Program-made: the position numbers and the translations under genes
In this document: positions 33,964 through 42,280 of the stretch, piece after piece
Position numbering within the stretch: position 1 is the first letter of the stretch
Layout: every line of letters begins with the position of its first letter
The notes under the pieces: generated by a model
Databases searched by the model: none
What the model was told of the DNA's origin: nothing
Seen by the model: only the letters and a program-made list of their open reading frames with translations
Assembly: GCA_046341775.1 (NCBI GenBank)
Contig: JBKDQQ010000043.1
Location: 6,261 to 70,260 of the forward strand
Direction: 5' to 3'
Length of the DNA stretch: 64,000 nucleotides
Source of the DNA: SXXH01 sp041165735
GTDB taxonomy: Bacteria; Planctomycetota; UBA1135; GCA-002686595

Positions 33964-35220
33964 TCAGCCGCCCGCCGCCGCCTGCGCGGCCTCGAGCGCG
34001 GCGATGCGCGCCGGCAGATCGAGGTACTCGGGCCAGAAGACCTGGATCTGGCGGTACAGGGCCAGCTTGCCGGCGGGGTCGGCTTCGGCCTCGGCCCGGC
34101 GCCAGAGTTCCTCGGCGAGGCGCATGTATTCCCGCAACGTGTCGCGGCGCGCGATCACGTCCTTGTAGTAGTCGGCCTTGGCCAGCAGGGCCTCGTAGCG
34201 CGCCACCGCCTCCGGGTAGCGCCAGTCGCGCTCGAGCGCGAGCGCCTCCCTGTAGGCCTTCTCGTGGCGCGCCTCGCGGATGCTGGCGCCGGCGCCCTCG
34301 ACCTCGTCGGCCTGCAAGGTCGTCATGGCCGCGGCCTTGGCCACGTTGGCCTCGGCCTGCTCGAAGCGGCCGCGCACGATGTCCATGCGCACGCGACCGA
34401 GCAGGTCGCGCACCTGCAGCTCGACCTTGCAGCGCTCGAGCCCGACCTTGGCCTCCGCGTCGTCGGGAGCCTGCAGCAGCGCCGCCGCGTACTCGTGGCG
34501 CGCGACGCCGAAGCGCTTCTCGCCTTCGTGCGCCTTGGCTGCGGCGACCTTCTCGCTGGCGATCAGGCGCTTGACCTGGGTCTCGCGCTGCGTGGCGCGC
34601 TCGTCGGCCGGGCGGTACTTGCGCGCGTACGAGAAGCGCGAGCGCGCCTGGTCGAGCCACAGGTCGGAGAGCGCCTCGAGCCCCTGCTGGAAGTAGGTCC
34701 GGCCGAGGCCCGAGCGGTGCGAGACCAGCGCGAGCGCGATGTTGCGGCCCTCGAGCGTGGCGGGATCGCCGGGCACGTGCTTGAGCGCCTTCTCGTAGGC
34801 CTCGAGCGCCGCGTCGATGTCGTCCTCGGCGTGCAGGTCGAAGGCGCGGCCGCGCCAGGTCCACGCGAGCTTCTGGTTGGTCTTCTCGCGCCAGTCGCGC
34901 ACTTCCTCGTTGCCGGGGGCGATGCGCGCCGCCTGTTCGATGGTGGCCAGCGCGGCGTCGTCCTCGTCGCGGAAGGACTGCGCGCGCGCCAGATCGAGCA
35001 AGTACGCCACCGAAGCCTGCTTGTGCAGCTCGATCGCCTCGGGCGAACCGGGGTCGCGCTCGACGGCCGCGGCGGCGACGCGCACCGCCTCGGCATGGCG
35101 GCCGTGCGCCACCAACCAGCGCGGATCGTCGGGCCGGTCCGGGTTGGAGTTGCAGGACCACAGGCACAGGCCGATCAGGACGGAGCCGAAGTGGAGGTTC
35201 AGGGGGCGCTGCGCGTGCAT
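33964..35220 (-). CDS. TPR-repeat lipoprotein
   Basis: A 418-residue protein. The signal peptide FGSVLIGLCLWSC places a lipidated Cys at residue 23. The mature part is a helical solenoid of TPR-like units, e.g. DARWLV-type helices followed by LATIEQAARIAPGNEEV, ALEAYEKALKHVPGDPATL and ARHEYAAALLQAPDDAEAKVGLERC. The C-terminal half has larger helices ending DLPARIAALEAAQAAAGG. TPRs are protein-binding scaffolds. The gene ends 42 bases before the kinase start, so it may encode an accessory sensor or partner of the kinase (inference). ATG 35220 is used; an in-frame ATG further upstream lacks a signal-like sequence. Confidence 0.78.
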   Translation of the reverse strand: MHAQRPLNLHFGSVLIGLCLWSCNSNPDRPDDPRWLVAHGRHAEAVRVAAAAVERDPGSPEAIELHKQASVAYLLDLARAQSFRDEDDAALATIEQAARIAPGNEEVRDWREKTNQKLAWTWRGRAFDLHAEDDIDAALEAYEKALKHVPGDPATLEGRNIALALVSHRSGLGRTYFQQGLEALSDLWLDQARSRFSYARKYRPADERATQRETQVKRLIASEKVAAAKAHEGEKRFGVARHEYAAALLQAPDDAEAKVGLERCKVELQVRDLLGRVRMDIVRGRFEQAEANVAKAAAMTTLQADEVEGAGASIREARHEKAYREALALERDWRYPEAVARYEALLAKADYYKDVIARRDTLREYMRLAEELWRRAEAEADPAGKLALYRQIQVFWPEYLDLPARIAALEAAQAAAGG

Positions 35221-35387
35221 GGCGTGGTGCGGTTGTGACGACGGCGCCGCGCGAGTCTTCCCGCGCACCGCCAAGTCCATGGCGGGGGCCACGATACGGC
35301 CTCGAGGGCCGACCGCGAAGCACCTTTCCCCGCCCCGTCGGGGTCCCGCCGGGGGGCGCGCCTCCCCGCGCCGATCCCAACCCGCGC

Positions 35388-36497
35388 TCAGGTGCGGATG
35401 CCGTCGTACGAGGCGAGGCCCAAGGCGCCGAAGAGCAGCACGGGCAGCCACGCCGCCAACTCGGGCTGGAGGCGGCCCTCCAACCCCAAGGTCCTGCACA
35501 CGAAGTCGGTGCAGAAGTACAGCAGCGCGCACAGGAAGGCGAGCAGCACGCCTCGTCCGCCTTGGCCGCGCTCGTGGCGCAGGAGGAGCGGCAGCCCGGC
35601 GAGCAGGAGCACGAAGTTCGCCAAGGGGAAGGTGAACTGGTGCTGCAGCAGCGTCTGGTAGTCCGTGTTGTCCGGATCGCGGCGCGACAACTCGAGCGTC
35701 TGCTCGAAGGACAGCTCCAGCGGGGCGGCGCGCGCGCGCTGGTAGGCCAGCGCCAGCTCCGGACTGAACTCCATGCCCTCGAGCCGCTCGATCGTCTCGA
35801 CGCCGCCTTGGCCGTGCATCGCGCGCCGCGTGCCGTTGACGAGCGTCCACGCGCGGTCCGCGGGGTCCCAGATGGCGGCGTCGGCCCGCACCGTGGTCCA
35901 CTCGCGCGCGTTCATCAACTGCGCCTCGAAGCCCTCGACCACGGCGCGCGGCGGCGTGCCCGCGGCCGGGCGGAGGCGATCGAGGTGGGCCACGCCGCCC
36001 TTGCCGTCGCGCACCCACAAGTTGCCCACGACCCGTTCGGGCTCCTTGCGCTCGAGCAGGTGCAGCAGCGCCTCGCGCGACTCGAGCGGTCGGCCGGCCA
36101 ACCCCTCGCGCAGGAACCAGCTGCCAGCGCCGCACAGGATTCCGCAGGCGAGCAGCGGTGCGAGCATGCGGCGCAGCGAGACGCCGGCGGCCATCGCGGC
36201 GACGGTCTCCTGGTGGCGCACGAGGCGCGCGACCGAGAACAAGCCCGCGACCATGGTCACGAAGGGCGAGAGCTGCACGTACAGGAACGGCAGCGAAAGC
36301 GCGTAGTAGCGCACGATGGCGGAGGCGGGCGCGGTGCGTCCGGCGCGCGGCGCGAGGAACTCGTTCAGGTTGCCCGCCATGTCGAGCACGAGGAACAAGC
36401 CGACGACGATCAGGAAGGCCGTGGCGTACGAGGCGAGGAACAGCCCGACCACGTGGCGGTCGAGCCTGCCGAGCGGCCGCAGGGAGCGCGCGCTCAT
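35388..36497 (-). CDS. LptF/LptG-family permease (downstream paralogue)
   Basis: A 369-residue integral membrane protein of the YjgP/YjgQ family, the inner-membrane permease half of the LptBFG lipopolysaccharide exporter. It has two transmembrane helices near the N-terminus, a third, then a periplasmic beta-jellyroll of about 150 residues, then three C-terminal helices. Motifs include DMAGNLNEFLAPR and LSPFVTMVAGLFSVARLVRHQETVAAMAAGVSLRRML. It is coupled to the upstream paralogue by an ATGA overlap. Two such genes side by side are the usual LptF/LptG pair. Which one is which cannot be told. Confidence 0.85.
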   Translation of the reverse strand: MSARSLRPLGRLDRHVVGLFLASYATAFLIVVGLFLVLDMAGNLNEFLAPRAGRTAPASAIVRYYALSLPFLYVQLSPFVTMVAGLFSVARLVRHQETVAAMAAGVSLRRMLAPLLACGILCGAGSWFLREGLAGRPLESREALLHLLERKEPERVVGNLWVRDGKGGVAHLDRLRPAAGTPPRAVVEGFEAQLMNAREWTTVRADAAIWDPADRAWTLVNGTRRAMHGQGGVETIERLEGMEFSPELALAYQRARAAPLELSFEQTLELSRRDPDNTDYQTLLQHQFTFPLANFVLLLAGLPLLLRHERGQGGRGVLLAFLCALLYFCTDFVCRTLGLEGRLQPELAAWLPVLLFGALGLASYDGIRT

Positions 36498-37552
36498 CGC
36501 CGCAGCGCCTTGCGCGTCCACCACGCGCCGAAGAGGAGGAACGCCAGGCCGACGGCCCACGCCGCCTCGCGCTCGGGCACCCACTCGTGGCGCGCCAGTT
36601 GCCTCGTCACCTGCATGAAGAGCACGTAGTACAGGAGCGCCAGGCCGACCGCCACGGCTTGCGGCAGCAACTGGTTGCCGCGCCGCAGGGCGAGGCCGGT
36701 GGGCAGGCCGAGCAGCAGGAACACGACGCAAGTGGCCGACAAGGCGCGCCGCCAGTGGTACTCGAACGACAGGGTGCGCCGCAGTTCCGGTTCGGCCGCG
36801 GCCATCTCGGCCTCCAGGCGCGCGTCGTTCCAGTAGCGCGAGGAGAGCGCCTTCGACTTCTTCTCCGTGCGCAGCAGCGCCGTGTCGAGCCGGATGACCG
36901 GGTTGCCGCTGCGCACCTCGTGGTCGCCCAGCACGGTGCGCGCCTCGACCAGCTCCAGCAGCACCTGGTCCTCCTGGAAGCGGAAGCGCACGCGTTCCGC
37001 CCGCAAGGTGCGCGCTTCGCCCCCGTCCTCCGCCGGCAGGTGGAGGAACGCGTCGAGGAAGGCGGGACCGTCGCGGCGCCGCGCCGTGAGGTAGAACTCG
37101 CCGAGTTGGATCTCGGTGCGGCCCGGCGCGAGGTCGCGGATCCCGCGCGAAGCGGCCTGCAGCACGAAGGTGTTCTGCTGCTGGCGGACCCACGGCAGGA
37201 ACTCGGACAGGAGCTGCAGCGTGCACAACTGCAGCACGAAGGCGAACGCGAGCGACGGCCACACCACGGCCATCGGGCCGCGCCCCGACATGCGGATCGC
37301 GGTCCATTCGTTGTCGGCGGCGAGGCGCGCGTACACCGAGACGACCGCGAACAGGAAGGCGAGCGGCACGAGGTACGGGCCGAGCTCCGCCAAGGCCAGC
37401 GGCAGCCACTTCACCACCTCGAGGATCGGGAAGCCCTTGAGCTTGTGCACCGCCGACACGGCGACCCCGGGCAGCGCGAGCACGACCATGCCGCCGAAGG
37501 TGAAGCCGAAGGCCACCAGGACGAGGCGCAGGATGTAGAGCTGCAGGCGCAC
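36494..37552 (-). CDS. LptF/LptG-family permease (upstream paralogue)
   Basis: A 352-residue integral membrane protein. Helix 1 (RLVLVAFGFTFGGMVVLAL) is followed by LPLALAELGPYLVPLAFLFAVVSVYARLAADNEWTAIRMSG, where the second half of the cytosolic coupling region is conserved in the family. A jellyroll domain follows, and the C-terminal helices contain ALSATCVVFLLLGLPTGLALRRGNQLLP. It probably works with the downstream paralogue and a separate ATPase (LptB, not in the window). Its start is 50 bases from the divergent acyltransferase gene, so both lipid-envelope genes may share a regulatory region. Confidence 0.85.
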   Translation of the reverse strand: MRLQLYILRLVLVAFGFTFGGMVVLALPGVAVSAVHKLKGFPILEVVKWLPLALAELGPYLVPLAFLFAVVSVYARLAADNEWTAIRMSGRGPMAVVWPSLAFAFVLQLCTLQLLSEFLPWVRQQQNTFVLQAASRGIRDLAPGRTEIQLGEFYLTARRRDGPAFLDAFLHLPAEDGGEARTLRAERVRFRFQEDQVLLELVEARTVLGDHEVRSGNPVIRLDTALLRTEKKSKALSSRYWNDARLEAEMAAAEPELRRTLSFEYHWRRALSATCVVFLLLGLPTGLALRRGNQLLPQAVAVGLALLYYVLFMQVTRQLARHEWVPEREAAWAVGLAFLLFGAWWTRKALRR

Positions 37553-37602
37553 GAGCGGGACGCGCGGCCCGCGGGTCGCGCGCGGCCAGTAGACTACGCG
37601 CC

Positions 37603-38538
37603 GTGCAGCCCGGGCAACCGCAAGCCGAGCGCGGAGGCGCGACGAAGTGGTCTCGCGCGTTGCGCCATCGACTGCGCGCGGCGCTCCTGCGCGGGCTCGA
37701 ACAGCCGCTGGTCCCCGCCGGCCTCGTCGAAGCCGGACTGCGCGCCCTCGCGCCGCTGGCGCGCGCCTCCAGCCCGATGCGCCGCGTGCGCGCCAACCTC
37801 GCGCTCGCGGCAGCCGGGCTCGGCCGGGTCGAGCCGCGGACGATCGAACGGCAGGTGGCGCGCCACGCCGCGCGGCAGTTCGCCACGTGGGTGCGCCTTT
37901 CGCGTTCCGACGGCCCGACCGGTCCGCGCGGCGCGTGGCTCGACGACCTCGTGCGCCACGATCCGAGCGCCGAGGCGGCCCTGGCGCACCTCGCCACCGG
38001 CCGCGGCGCCATCGTCGCCACGGCCCACTTGGGCGATTGGGAAGTGCTGGCCGCCTGGTTGGCGCGGCGGGGCGCGCGCGGTGGCGTGATCGGCCTCGAG
38101 CGCCCCCGCGATCCGACCACCGCGTGGCTGGCGCGTCTGCGCGCGAAGAACGGGGTGCACACCTGGTCGCACGCCACGCCGGCGCGCCGGTTGGTCGACC
38201 TGCTGCGCGGCGGCGGGTGCCTCGGCATCCTGAACGACCTCGACACCCCGCGCAGCGCGCAGATCGAGCTGGAGTTCCTCGGGCGTCCGGCGCGCGCCGC
38301 CAAGTCCCCGGCCAGCTTGGCGCGGCTCTCGGGCGTGCCGATCTGGCCCCTGGTGTGCGTCGTGGAGGGCGACGGCTGGATCGTGCACGGAGCGCCCCCG
38401 ATCAGCCCGGAGGCCGAGGCGGACAAGGGCGTGGCGATCCGCGATTCGCTGGCTGCGCTGGCCAAGGTCCAGGAGGGCTGGGTACGCCGCTGGCCCGCGC
38501 AGTGGGCTTGGCATCAGCCGCGCTGGCGGCGTGGCTGA
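37603..38538 (+). CDS. LpxL/HtrB-like lysophospholipid acyltransferase
   Basis: A 311-residue protein starting at GTG 37603. The HxxxxE/D acyltransferase motif is HLGDWE (His142, Glu147), preceded by GRGAIVATA, and the second block ARLRAKNGVHTW is typical. LGILNDLDTP and FFLGRPARAAKSPASLARLSGVPIWPL-like segments (here EFLGRPARAAKSPASLA) match the lipid A acyltransferase family. It would add a secondary acyl chain to lipid A or a related lipid at the inner membrane. The divergent LptF/G genes 50 bases away support an outer-membrane lipid role. The end overlaps the low-GC leader of phoB. Confidence 0.82.
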   Translation: MQPGQPQAERGGATKWSRALRHRLRAALLRGLEQPLVPAGLVEAGLRALAPLARASSPMRRVRANLALAAAGLGRVEPRTIERQVARHAARQFATWVRLSRSDGPTGPRGAWLDDLVRHDPSAEAALAHLATGRGAIVATAHLGDWEVLAAWLARRGARGGVIGLERPRDPTTAWLARLRAKNGVHTWSHATPARRLVDLLRGGGCLGILNDLDTPRSAQIELEFLGRPARAAKSPASLARLSGVPIWPLVCVVEGDGWIVHGAPPISPEAEADKGVAIRDSLAALAKVQEGWVRRWPAQWAWHQPRWRRG

Positions 38539-38540
38539 GG

Positions 38541-38638
38541 AAATTCCTAAAATGCAATTTGATACGGCTCTATGTCTTTACAAAATCACAGCAACACCTT
38601 CGCACCCTGCTGACATGCTGTCTCTAGCGTCCGTCTTC
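38541..38638 (+). promoter_or_regulatory. AT-rich leader upstream of phoB
   Basis: The region between the acyltransferase stop and ATG 38639 is strikingly AT-rich for this genome (AAATTCCTAAAATGC, then TTGATA at 38559-38564 and TTTACAAAATC). TTGATA could be a -35 element. A -10 with 14-17 base spacing is plausible at TACAAA or AAAATC but is not compelling. Nearer the start, GACA-TGC-TGTC (around 38614-38625) is a small inverted repeat. No canonical Pho box (two CTGTCAT units 11 bases apart) was found. Confidence 0.5.
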
Positions 38639-39346
38639 ATGAAGAAGTCGCGCATCCTCGTGGTGGATGACGAGCCCGATCTGGTGGAGCTGGTGCGCCA
38701 CCACCTGGCGCGCGAGCACTACGAAGTCGTCACCGCCACCGATGGCGAGACGGCCTTGGCCGAGGCGCGTCGCCGCCTGCCGGACCTCGTGGTGCTCGAC
38801 CTGATGCTGCCCGGGATCGACGGGTTGGAGGTTTGCCGCCGCCTGAAGGCCGATCCGCGCACGACCCACATCCCGGTCGTGATGCTGACCGCCAAGGGCG
38901 AGGAGTCCGACGCCGTCATCGGGCTCGCCCAAGGCGCCGACGACTACGTGCGCAAGCCCTTCGGCATGAAGGAGCTGATCGCGCGCATCGGCACGCGCCT
39001 GCGCGGCGGCGAGGCGCGCGGCACGCCCGAGGTGGGCAAGGTCGTGCGCTTCGGCGACCTCGTGGTGGACTCGGTGAAGCACGAGGTGCTGCTCGAGGGC
39101 GCGCCGCTCAAGCTGACCGTGACCGAATTCAAGCTGCTGCGGCACCTCGTGCAGAACCGCGGCCGCGCCTTCACGCGCAACGAGCTGCTGAACGCGGTGC
39201 TCGGCCAGGATGTGTACGTCATCGACCGCAACGTCGATGTCCACGTCGCCACGCTGCGCCGCAAGCTGGGCTCCTACGGCGTGCACATCCTCACCATCCG
39301 CGGCCTGGGCTACAAGTTCCGCGAAGCGCCCGGCGCGCCGGACTGA
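38639..39346 (+). CDS. phoB: PhoB-type response regulator
   Basis: A 235-residue OmpR/PhoB-family regulator. The receiver domain runs from residue 4 (RILVVDDEPDLVELV); Asp54 in VVLDLMLPGIDGLEV is the phosphoacceptor and Lys106 in YVRKPF is the conserved Lys. The C-terminal winged helix covers about residues 135-230 and has the DNA-recognition segment DVYVIDRNVDVHVATLRRKLG and GLGYKF. ATG 38639 is used; an upstream in-frame ATG would add 36 residues without homology. It is followed after three bases by a PhoR-like kinase and then by phoU, so the pathway is phosphate sensing, although pst genes are absent from the window. Confidence 0.92.
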   Translation: MKKSRILVVDDEPDLVELVRHHLAREHYEVVTATDGETALAEARRRLPDLVVLDLMLPGIDGLEVCRRLKADPRTTHIPVVMLTAKGEESDAVIGLAQGADDYVRKPFGMKELIARIGTRLRGGEARGTPEVGKVVRFGDLVVDSVKHEVLLEGAPLKLTVTEFKLLRHLVQNRGRAFTRNELLNAVLGQDVYVIDRNVDVHVATLRRKLGSYGVHILTIRGLGYKFREAPGAPD

Positions 39347-39349
39347 CGC

Positions 39350-41056
39350 GTGGGGCCGACCGCGTCCATCCGCCGGCGCATCGTCGTCGGCGGCTTGCTG
39401 TTCGCGCTGCTGCCCGCGCTCTTCTGCCTGTGGAGCGGGCGCGCGCGCATCCAGCGCTTGCATGAAGCCTCCGTCGAGGAGGAGGTCGAGCTGCTCGCGC
39501 AGGCCTGCGGCGCGCGCGCGGCCGAGGAGTCGACCGGTGGTTGGCAAGCGCTGCTCGACGAGCTCGCGGCCTCGCATCCGGGGGCTTGGCGACTCGAGTC
39601 GCCGTCGCAGCAGCTGCTGGCCGAGGCCGGAGGCACGCTCGAGCCGCACGCCTCGCACGTGGCCCGCGCCCCGGTCGAGCGCGAGGGCGCCATCGTCGCC
39701 TGGCTGGAGCACGCACCCTCGGCCTCCAGCCGCGCGCGCCTGGAGGCCGAGCTGCGCGGCTCCTTGTGGTGGACCGGAGCTTGGGCCCTGCTCGCGTGGG
39801 CCGGCATGGCCTGGCTGGGAGCGCGCCACCTCGCGCGGCCGGTCGAGGACCTGCGGCGCGCGACCGAGGACCTGCGGCGGCGCGACTGGAAGGGCAGCGT
39901 GCCCGTCGAGGGACCCGACGAGGTGGCCGACATCGCCGGCGCGATCAACCAGGCCGCGGGCACCTTGGCGGCGCGCGCCGAGGCGGCCTCGCGCGAACGC
40001 GCCGAGCTGGGCACCGTGCTGGCCTCGATGGCCGAAGGCGTGGTCGCCGTCGACAAGCACGAGCGCATCGTGCTGATGAACACGGCTGCCGCCAGCCTGC
40101 TGGGCTTGGAGGAACCGCTCGCGGCCGGCTCGCAGCTGTGGACGCGCCTGCGCTTCAGCGAGATGGAGCGCGGACTGCGCTCCGTGCTCGCCGGCGGCGG
40201 TCCGTGGACCGGAGACGCCGCGCCGCCGCGCGCCGACGGCCGCACGCTCGGCTTGTCCATCGCGCCGCTCGCCGACGAGGGGGACGACGCCGCCGCCCCG
40301 CGCGGAGCGGTCGTGCTCGTCTCGGACGTCACCGATGTGCGCAAGCTCGAGCAGGTGCGCATCGACTTCGTCGCGAACGTCAGCCACGAGCTGCGCACGC
40401 CGCTGGCCGCCATCATGGGCGCGCTCGAGACGATCGGCGAGCCGGACTGCGACGACGCCACGCAGCATCGCTTCCTCGAGCTCGCCAATCGCAACGCCGC
40501 GCGGCTGTCGGCCATCGTCAACGACCTGCTCGACTTGTCGAAGATCGAGGCCGAGGGCGACCGCATGGCCGTCGAGCCCATCCGCGCCGACCTGCCGCTG
40601 CGCACGGCGGCGGGAGCGTTGGCGGGCGCCGCCGAGGCCAAGGGAGTGGTGCTCGAGCTGCCCCCCACCCTGCCGGCCAAGGTGAAGCTCGAAGGCAACG
40701 CGCAACGCCTCGAGCAGGTGTTCACGAACCTGCTCGAGAACGCCATCAAGTACACGCCCTCCGGCGGCAAGGTCGAAGTGCGCCTGCGCGTCGACGCGCG
40801 CGAGGCGACCTACGAGGTGCGCGACACGGGGATCGGCATCCCCGCCGCGGCGCTGCCGCGCGTCTTCGAGCGCTTCTACCGCGTCGATCGCTCGCGCTCG
40901 CGGGACATGGGCGGCACCGGCCTCGGACTCGCCATCGTCAAGCACGTGGTCAAGGCCCACGGCGGCGCCGTGTCGGTGGCGAGCGAGGAAGGCCGCGGCA
41001 CGACCTTCACCGTGCAACTGCCGCTCCTGCCCCATGAGAGGGAAGCACGCGATTGA
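39350..41056 (+). CDS. phoR: PhoR-type sensor histidine kinase
   Basis: 568 residues from GTG 39350. Two transmembrane helices (about residues 10-28 and 138-160) enclose a short periplasmic region of about 110 residues. A HAMP linker and a PAS domain (ASMAEGVVAVDKHERIVLMNTAAASLLG) follow. The phosphoacceptor motif is NVSHELRTPLAAIMGALETI, and the ATPase domain has NLLENAIKYTPSGG, DTGIGIP and GGTGLGLAIVKHVVKAHGG. The long HAMP-PAS-HisKA-HATPase layout is that of PhoR. The frame ends at TGA 41054-41056, and the next gene, phoU, is about 150 bases away across a pentamer repeat. Confidence 0.9.
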   Translation: MGPTASIRRRIVVGGLLFALLPALFCLWSGRARIQRLHEASVEEEVELLAQACGARAAEESTGGWQALLDELAASHPGAWRLESPSQQLLAEAGGTLEPHASHVARAPVEREGAIVAWLEHAPSASSRARLEAELRGSLWWTGAWALLAWAGMAWLGARHLARPVEDLRRATEDLRRRDWKGSVPVEGPDEVADIAGAINQAAGTLAARAEAASRERAELGTVLASMAEGVVAVDKHERIVLMNTAAASLLGLEEPLAAGSQLWTRLRFSEMERGLRSVLAGGGPWTGDAAPPRADGRTLGLSIAPLADEGDDAAAPRGAVVLVSDVTDVRKLEQVRIDFVANVSHELRTPLAAIMGALETIGEPDCDDATQHRFLELANRNAARLSAIVNDLLDLSKIEAEGDRMAVEPIRADLPLRTAAGALAGAAEAKGVVLELPPTLPAKVKLEGNAQRLEQVFTNLLENAIKYTPSGGKVEVRLRVDAREATYEVRDTGIGIPAAALPRVFERFYRVDRSRSRDMGGTGLGLAIVKHVVKAHGGAVSVASEEGRGTTFTVQLPLLPHEREARD

Positions 41057-41159
41057 GAGTCGGGTTCCCGTCGCAATCGGTGCTCGGTTCGGGCTAGATT
41101 TCCCGGCCGCTGGTCGCACGAGGCGACCGCGGCAACCCGAACGGCGCCCGGCCCGGCCC

Positions 41160-41204
41160 GGCAAGGCAAGGCAAGGCAAGGCAATGCAAGGCAATGCAAG
41201 GCAG
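41160..41204. repeat. Nine-unit pentanucleotide array upstream of phoU
   Basis: Nine tandem pentamers occupy 41160-41204; seven are GGCAA, the sixth and eighth are TGCAA, and the ninth ends GGCAG. The two T variants create ATG codons at 41184 and 41194 (AA|TG). Neither ATG is in the phoU frame. A change of one unit would bring one of them into frame: one unit fewer after 41184, or one more after 41194. Confidence 0.9.
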
Positions 41205-41209
41205 CGAGC

Positions 41210-41914
41210 ATTTCCAAGCTGATCGAGGAAGACCTCGACGAGATCACCAAGCGCATCCTCCACATCGGGGGCCTCGTGGAGACGGCCATCGACCGGGCGC
41301 TCGTGGCCCTGCTCGACCGCGACCGCGCCAGCGCGGTCTCGGTGATCAACGGCGACACGGTCGTCGACAACCTCGAGAACGAAGTCGAGGAGAAGTGCTT
41401 GTCGGTGCTGTCGCTGCGCGCGCCGGTCGCGCGCGACCTGCGCTTCATCTGCGGGATGATGAAGATCAACTCCGACCTCGAACGCATGGGCGATCTGGCG
41501 GTCAACATCGCCGAGCGCGCCGAAGTGCTGGCCGAGGTCCCGCCCCTGCCGTTCCGCCCCGACGTGTCGCGCATGGCGGCGGTCGTCAAGCGCATGGTGC
41601 GCGAGGGCCTCGACGCGCTGGTGCGCCGCGACGCGGCGCTGGCGCTGCAAGTGTGGAAGTCGGACGCGGAGACGAATCGGCTCTACCGCGAACTGATCGG
41701 CGAATCGATCCAGTTCATGCGCAGCCACCCCGAGCGCATCGGCGACGTGATGCACCTCGTCAACGCCTTGCGCAACCTCGAGCGCATCGCCGACCACGCC
41801 ACGAACATCGCCGAAGACGTGATCTTCGTCGTGCAGGGCCGCATCGTGCGCCACCACATGGTGGAGTTCAGCCAAGAGCACGAAGCCGCGCACGGCCCGA
41901 CGCCTCGCGCCTGA
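41210..41914 (+). CDS. phoU: PhoU-like phosphate signalling regulator, start unclear
   Basis: PhoU proteins are cytoplasmic helical bundles that link the Pst transporter to PhoR and keep the Pho regulon off when phosphate is high. The helix-bundle motif pairs are RDLRFICGMMKINSDLERMGDLAVNIAERA and VNALRNLERIADHATNIAEDVIF, with metal-binding Glu/Asp residues. The N-terminal SISKLIEEDLDEITKRILHIGGLVE is also PhoU-like and is open in frame from ATT 41210. In this frame there is no ATG, GTG or TTG between the phoR stop (41056) and GTG 41276, which would lose about 22 N-terminal residues. I list ATT 41210 as provisional. CTG 41219 and GTG 41276 are other candidates, as is a phase-variable ATG in the pentamer array. 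Confidence 0.82.
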   Translation: MSKLIEEDLDEITKRILHIGGLVETAIDRALVALLDRDRASAVSVINGDTVVDNLENEVEEKCLSVLSLRAPVARDLRFICGMMKINSDLERMGDLAVNIAERAEVLAEVPPLPFRPDVSRMAAVVKRMVREGLDALVRRDAALALQVWKSDAETNRLYRELIGESIQFMRSHPERIGDVMHLVNALRNLERIADHATNIAEDVIFVVQGRIVRHHMVEFSQEHEAAHGPTPRA

Positions 41915-42280
41915 CCACGTCCGGCCGACCGAGCGCGCCGCCGTCGCGCTCGGTTCGCGCGCGCGGGGGTTGCGCCAGATTGTCGGCTGCTCGCGCCGCC
42001 TTCTCGCGGGTCTTCTCGCGGGGCTTCTCGCGGGGCGTCTCGCGGGTCGACTCGCGGGTCTGCTAGCGTCGTCTGCTCGCGTCGTCGGCTCGCGTCGTCG
42101 GCTCGCGTCGTCGGCTCGCAATGTCGGGTTCCCGCGGCAGCGCGCAGGGTGATCGCCAGGTGTCCTATCGCTGGGTGGCCTCGTGATGCGGTCGCGCGGC
42201 ATCCGCGGGCGATGTTGCGGCGCATTGTCCCTGCACCTCGCGCCGAGGGACGGCGGCGCCCGTCCCGGTTGCCTGGCGGT
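41915..42280. other. Spacer of 366 bases with tandem repeats
   Basis: Between the convergent phoU and thioredoxin-like genes. About a third is imperfect tandem repeat (42001-42120). No convincing gene is present: a 60-residue plus-strand frame across it is only Leu-Ala-Gly repeats. No clear terminator was found. Confidence 0.6.
42001..42120. repeat. 12-bp array followed by 13-bp array
   Basis: From 42001 about five copies of a 12-bp unit based on TTCTCGCGGGTC are followed, from about 42061, by about four copies of a 13-bp unit based on GGCTCGCGTCGTC. The two periods share the core CTCGCG and merge into each other. Confidence 0.75.

Noticed and set aside
38608..38630. Pho box upstream of phoB
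   Set aside because: CTGACAT and CTGTCTC are present but their spacing is 8, not the 11 bases of the known Pho box.
41194..42066. Open frame from the second ATG of the pentamer array
   Set aside because: It is Arg/Gly/Ala-rich and lies in the +1 frame of phoU, whose PhoU motifs are clear.
41970..42152. 60-residue Leu-Ala-Gly repeat frame
   Set aside because: It is only the translation of the tandem repeat array, with no signal or conserved motif.
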